Shown in pieces: positions 61,600-64,000 of a DNA stretch of 64,000 bases. The stretch comes from DAIDKA01 sp035485475. GTDB taxonomy: Bacteria > Pseudomonadota > Gammaproteobacteria > Steroidobacterales > Steroidobacteraceae. The notes under the pieces were generated by a model. That model had not been told where the DNA came from and did not search any database. It worked only from the letters and a program-made list of their open reading frames with translations. The stretch covers positions 56,352 to 120,351 of the forward strand of contig DATHOA010000200.1 of NCBI GenBank assembly GCA_035485475.1, read 5' to 3'. How positions within the stretch are numbered: position 1 is the stretch's first letter; every line of letters begins with the position of its first letter. A program made the position numbers and the translations under genes.

Positions 61600-63051
61600 G
61601 TGCAACAGGCTGCGACAGCCCATGCGAAGGTATCAGTGTCGTCCGTAGTGGAGTCATTTGCTCATCGGCGCGTTCGACTTGGTAACGTCGAGCCCGCCGC
61701 CGTTGCGTTGCTCAAGCAGCTGGACCCGCTGATTGTCTTCCTGAGCCTGTTTGGCTGCGAATTCGTGTACCACGATCGTCTTACACCTGCATTGGGTGCA
61801 TACGCCACGCTGGTCTTCATAGTTACCAGCCAGCTGTTCAATCGCCTGGACATTCGCGAAGTTGGCAACTCATTTTCCGACTTCTCGCGCACCTATGCCC
61901 GCATAGTGCTGCAGTGGGCCTCCGTCATTGCCGTGCTGCTGTTCGCTGCATTCGCCTTCAAAGTCAGTGCGAACCTGTCACGACGGGTGGTGCTGACATG
62001 GTTCGCCGTAACCCCAGTGCTGCTTTCGGCTGTGCATGCCGTGCGGATGCGCGCGCACTGGTTTGCCGCCAATGGCGCCTCCGCACCGCGTCACATCATT
62101 GTTGGCGTCAACGAAGTCGGCTTTGAACTGTCGCGGCGCCTGCCGCCAAATGGATTCATGGGGTACTTCGACTTCCGAAGTATCGATCGACTGGCGTCGG
62201 TTATTGAGCCGGACAAGCTCACGGGCCATTGTACGGATGTGGCCGACTATGTGCGCTCGCATGGCATCAACATCGTCTACATCGCCCTGCCGCTGTGCAA
62301 TGTGCCGCGAATGAGCACTCTGGTGAATGCGTTACGTGATACGACGGCCTCGGTGTATTTTGTTCCGGATGCCTTCGCGTTCGACCTGATCCAGAGCCGG
62401 TTCGTGGAGATCAACGGCATGCCGGCGCTGTCGGTATGCGACACGCCATTCCATGGCATGGACGCCGTGCTCAAACGCGCGACGGATGTCGTGTTCGCCA
62501 GTGTTGCCCTGGCCCTGGTCAGCCCGCTGATGCTCCTGGTTGCCGCGGCGGTGAAGTGCACCTCCAGCGGTCCGGCGCTGTTTCGTCAGCGACGCTACGG
62601 TCTGAACGGAGAGGAAATTCTCGTCTATAAGTTCCGCTCAATGACCACCACGGAGGACGGCGCGGAGGTCAAGCAGGCGACCAGACAGGACCCCCGGGTG
62701 ACGCCGGTGGGTCGTTTCATCCGCAAGACATCGATCGATGAACTGCCACAACTGTTCAACGTGCTGCAGGGCACCATGAGTCTGGTCGGGCCGCGCCCCC
62801 ATGCCGTCGCTCACAACGAGTTGTACCGAAAATTGATCAGTGGCTACATGATCCGCCACAAGGTGCGCCCTGGCATCACGGGCCTCGCCCAGGTGAACGG
62901 CATGCGCGGTGAGACCGAAACGCTCGACAAAATGAGCGAACGCGTGCGATTTGATCTGGAATACTTACGGTATTGGTCCCCGTGGATGGACCTGAAGATC
63001 ATATTCAAAACATTGGGTCTCGTTCTACATGTCGGCAAGAACGTCTACTAA
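61600..63051 (+). CDS. Undecaprenyl-phosphate glycosylphosphotransferase (WcaJ/EpsB-like)
   Basis: A 483-aa polyprenyl-phosphate hexose-1-phosphate transferase that starts repeat-unit synthesis. Four N-terminal helices (ALGAYATLVFIVTSQLF, SVIAVLLFAAFAFKV and others) and a CoA-binding-like middle domain precede the catalytic bacterial sugar transferase domain: KRATDVVFASVALALVSPLM, FRQRRYGLNGEEILVYKFRS, KTSIDELPQLFNVLQGTMSL, VGPRPHAVAHNELY and KVRPGITGLAQVNGMRGET. The start is GTG 61600. Its last 23 bases overlap the GT26 gene, so the first and a later sugar transfer are made together. Confidence 0.93.
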   Translation: MQQAATAHAKVSVSSVVESFAHRRVRLGNVEPAAVALLKQLDPLIVFLSLFGCEFVYHDRLTPALGAYATLVFIVTSQLFNRLDIREVGNSFSDFSRTYARIVLQWASVIAVLLFAAFAFKVSANLSRRVVLTWFAVTPVLLSAVHAVRMRAHWFAANGASAPRHIIVGVNEVGFELSRRLPPNGFMGYFDFRSIDRLASVIEPDKLTGHCTDVADYVRSHGINIVYIALPLCNVPRMSTLVNALRDTTASVYFVPDAFAFDLIQSRFVEINGMPALSVCDTPFHGMDAVLKRATDVVFASVALALVSPLMLLVAAAVKCTSSGPALFRQRRYGLNGEEILVYKFRSMTTTEDGAEVKQATRQDPRVTPVGRFIRKTSIDELPQLFNVLQGTMSLVGPRPHAVAHNELYRKLISGYMIRHKVRPGITGLAQVNGMRGETETLDKMSERVRFDLEYLRYWSPWMDLKIIFKTLGLVLHVGKNVY

Positions 63052-63832
63052 GACGCAATTACCCCTGGACAGTCCGGTCCAGCTGGACCGAATCGTCAAT
63101 GAAATTGACGATTTCGACCTGGCCGGGTTCGTATCCTTGGCGGAGGCATTCGGCACCGACCGATATGGATTCGTGGTCACGCCCAACGTCGACCACCTGA
63201 TCCGGTATTACGACGATTCGACGTTTCGGGACCACTACGCCGCCGCCTCCTATGTGTTGATGGACAGTCGCTTTGCGACCCGGCTGATCCGGCTGCTGAA
63301 AGGCGTGCAAATCCCCGTCTGCACCGGTGCGGACCTGACCGCGACCCTCTTCCGGGATTCGGTTTCAACCATGGATCGGATTTTGCTGATCGGCGGCAGC
63401 GAGGAGCAGGCGCAGACCATGACGCAGATGTTCGGCCTGCGCAATTTGCATCACTACAATCCGCCCATGGGCTTCATTCGCAACCCTGCAGCGGTCGAAG
63501 AGTGCCTGAAGTTCATCGAAGACCGCAGCCCCTTTCGCTACTGCTTCATCGGCGTGGGCTCACCGCAGCAGGAGGCCGTAGCGCACGCGTTGCGGACGCG
63601 CGGAATCGCCAGAGGCCTCGCGCTTTGCGTGGGTGCGTCGGTGAATTTCATTACGGGATCGGAGCGACGCGCACCGCAGTGGATGCAGAAAGCCAGCATC
63701 GAATGGCTATACCGCCTGCTGCAGAACCCCCGGCGCATGGCCAGCCGCTATCTGCTCAGAGGCCCAAGGTTCTTCGCCCTGCTGACCCGTTCAGAATTCA
63801 TATTGCGCAATCGCTCAGGCGCTGCGGGCTGA
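63029..63832 (+). CDS. WecG/TagA/CpsF family glycosyltransferase (GT26), divergent
   Basis: A 267-aa GT26 protein, translated from an ATG inside the end of the priming transferase gene. Family blocks are FVVTPNVDHLIRYYDDSTF, VLMDSRFATRLIRLLK, VCTGADLTATLF, CFIGVGSPQQEAVAHAL (near residue 175) and VGASVNFITGSERRAPQWMQ, with the C-terminal SIEWLYRLLQNPRRMASRYL. Compared with the copy at 3382 it has N/D and other changes in the first motifs, so it likely uses a different sugar or acceptor. Pairing with the priming enzyme suggests it adds the second sugar. Confidence 0.9.
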   Translation: MSARTSTKTQLPLDSPVQLDRIVNEIDDFDLAGFVSLAEAFGTDRYGFVVTPNVDHLIRYYDDSTFRDHYAAASYVLMDSRFATRLIRLLKGVQIPVCTGADLTATLFRDSVSTMDRILLIGGSEEQAQTMTQMFGLRNLHHYNPPMGFIRNPAAVEECLKFIEDRSPFRYCFIGVGSPQQEAVAHALRTRGIARGLALCVGASVNFITGSERRAPQWMQKASIEWLYRLLQNPRRMASRYLLRGPRFFALLTRSEFILRNRSGAAG

Positions 63833-64000
63833 TCCACCGGCTGCGCGCTCGCCGCGAGGCGCCGCCTCGGCAGGCTCAAGGCGCCACTTGTCCAGCACAT
63901 CGAGAATCCGCGAATCGACCTTGGGGTCGAACTTGCGGGCAAAATGTCTGCTCGAGGAGCGCAGCAAATCCTGATCATCCATGGTCAGCGTGGCCGGATA
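63815..64000 (-). CDS. Core-2/I-branching enzyme-like glycosyltransferase, C-terminal end (partial)
   Basis: Read on the minus strand from the window edge, the frame gives 61 residues starting YPATLTMDDQDLLRSSSRHF and continuing ARKFDPKVDSRILDVLDKWR to a stop at 63815-63817. This is the characteristic end of bacterial Branch (PF02485) beta-1,6-N-acetylglucosaminyl/xylosyltransferase-like proteins. The rest of the gene lies beyond the window. Its 3' end overlaps the GT26 gene by 18 bases. Confidence 0.75.
   Translation of the reverse strand, partial: YPATLTMDDQDLLRSSSRHFARKFDPKVDSRILDVLDKWRLEPAEAAPRGERAAGGSARSA

Overview
The window reads as a proteobacterial chromosome segment of high GC. Lipobox lipoproteins, a Wza-type export protein, a beta-barrel outer membrane protein and EpsE/F/G-like genes all indicate a Gram-negative host. 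Methanolan-type Eps genes are best known from Beta- and Gammaproteobacteria; genus cannot be read from the sequence. I saw no rRNA, tRNA, IS element or CRISPR array.

Layout. (1) 1-1500: small unrecognised ORFs and a decayed flavin monooxygenase-like gene. (2) 1.5-7.2 kb: a cupin protein, a GT4 glycosyltransferase, a WecG/TagA/CpsF (GT26) glycosyltransferase, a beta-propeller lipoprotein and a CelD/BioF2-like acyltransferase. (3) 7.5-10.5 kb: a NitT/TauT-type ABC transporter pair with a double permease and no binding protein. (4) 10.5-30.2 kb: a biosynthetic gene cluster. It has an Sfp/EntD-type phosphopantetheinyl transferase and a three-gene assembly line (A-PCP; KS-AT-ACP-AMT-C-A-PCP; C-A*-PCP-TE). 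Two paralogous JmjC/cupin_8-like oxygenases flank a membrane alpha/beta hydrolase, followed by a TIGR04325-type methyltransferase. (5) 30.7-64 kb: a large Wzx/Wzy-type exopolysaccharide locus. It encodes EpsE-, EpsF- and EpsG-like export, copolymerase and kinase proteins, a flippase, a Wzy/ligase, many GT2/GT4 enzymes, a UDP-galactopyranose-mutase-like flavoprotein, UDP-xylose synthase, hexapeptide acyltransferases and FkbM and PhyH proteins. It also has a GMC/aldo-keto reductase/flavin monooxygenase cassette, a GH44 lipoprotein, an FN3 lipoprotein, an EpsL-like outer membrane barrel, an ATP-grasp enzyme, the priming polyprenyl-phosphate transferase, a second GT26 enzyme and the end of a Core-2/I-branching enzyme. 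The polysaccharide genes on both sides of region 4 look like one locus split by the transporter and the biosynthetic cluster.

The part most worth attention is the assembly line. Hand-read codes suggest that the loading A domain uses valine and the second A domain glycine. The PKS module has no ketoreductase but carries an aminotransferase, so it should turn a valine-derived beta-ketoacyl chain into a 3,4-diamino acyl chain. The last protein keeps full-length C and A domains, but the C catalytic motif is HQxxxDG instead of HHxxxDG, the A domain has lost its ATP-binding motifs, and the thioesterase has Cys in place of the nucleophilic Ser. Function of any gene here is inferred from motifs read by eye; no database search was run.
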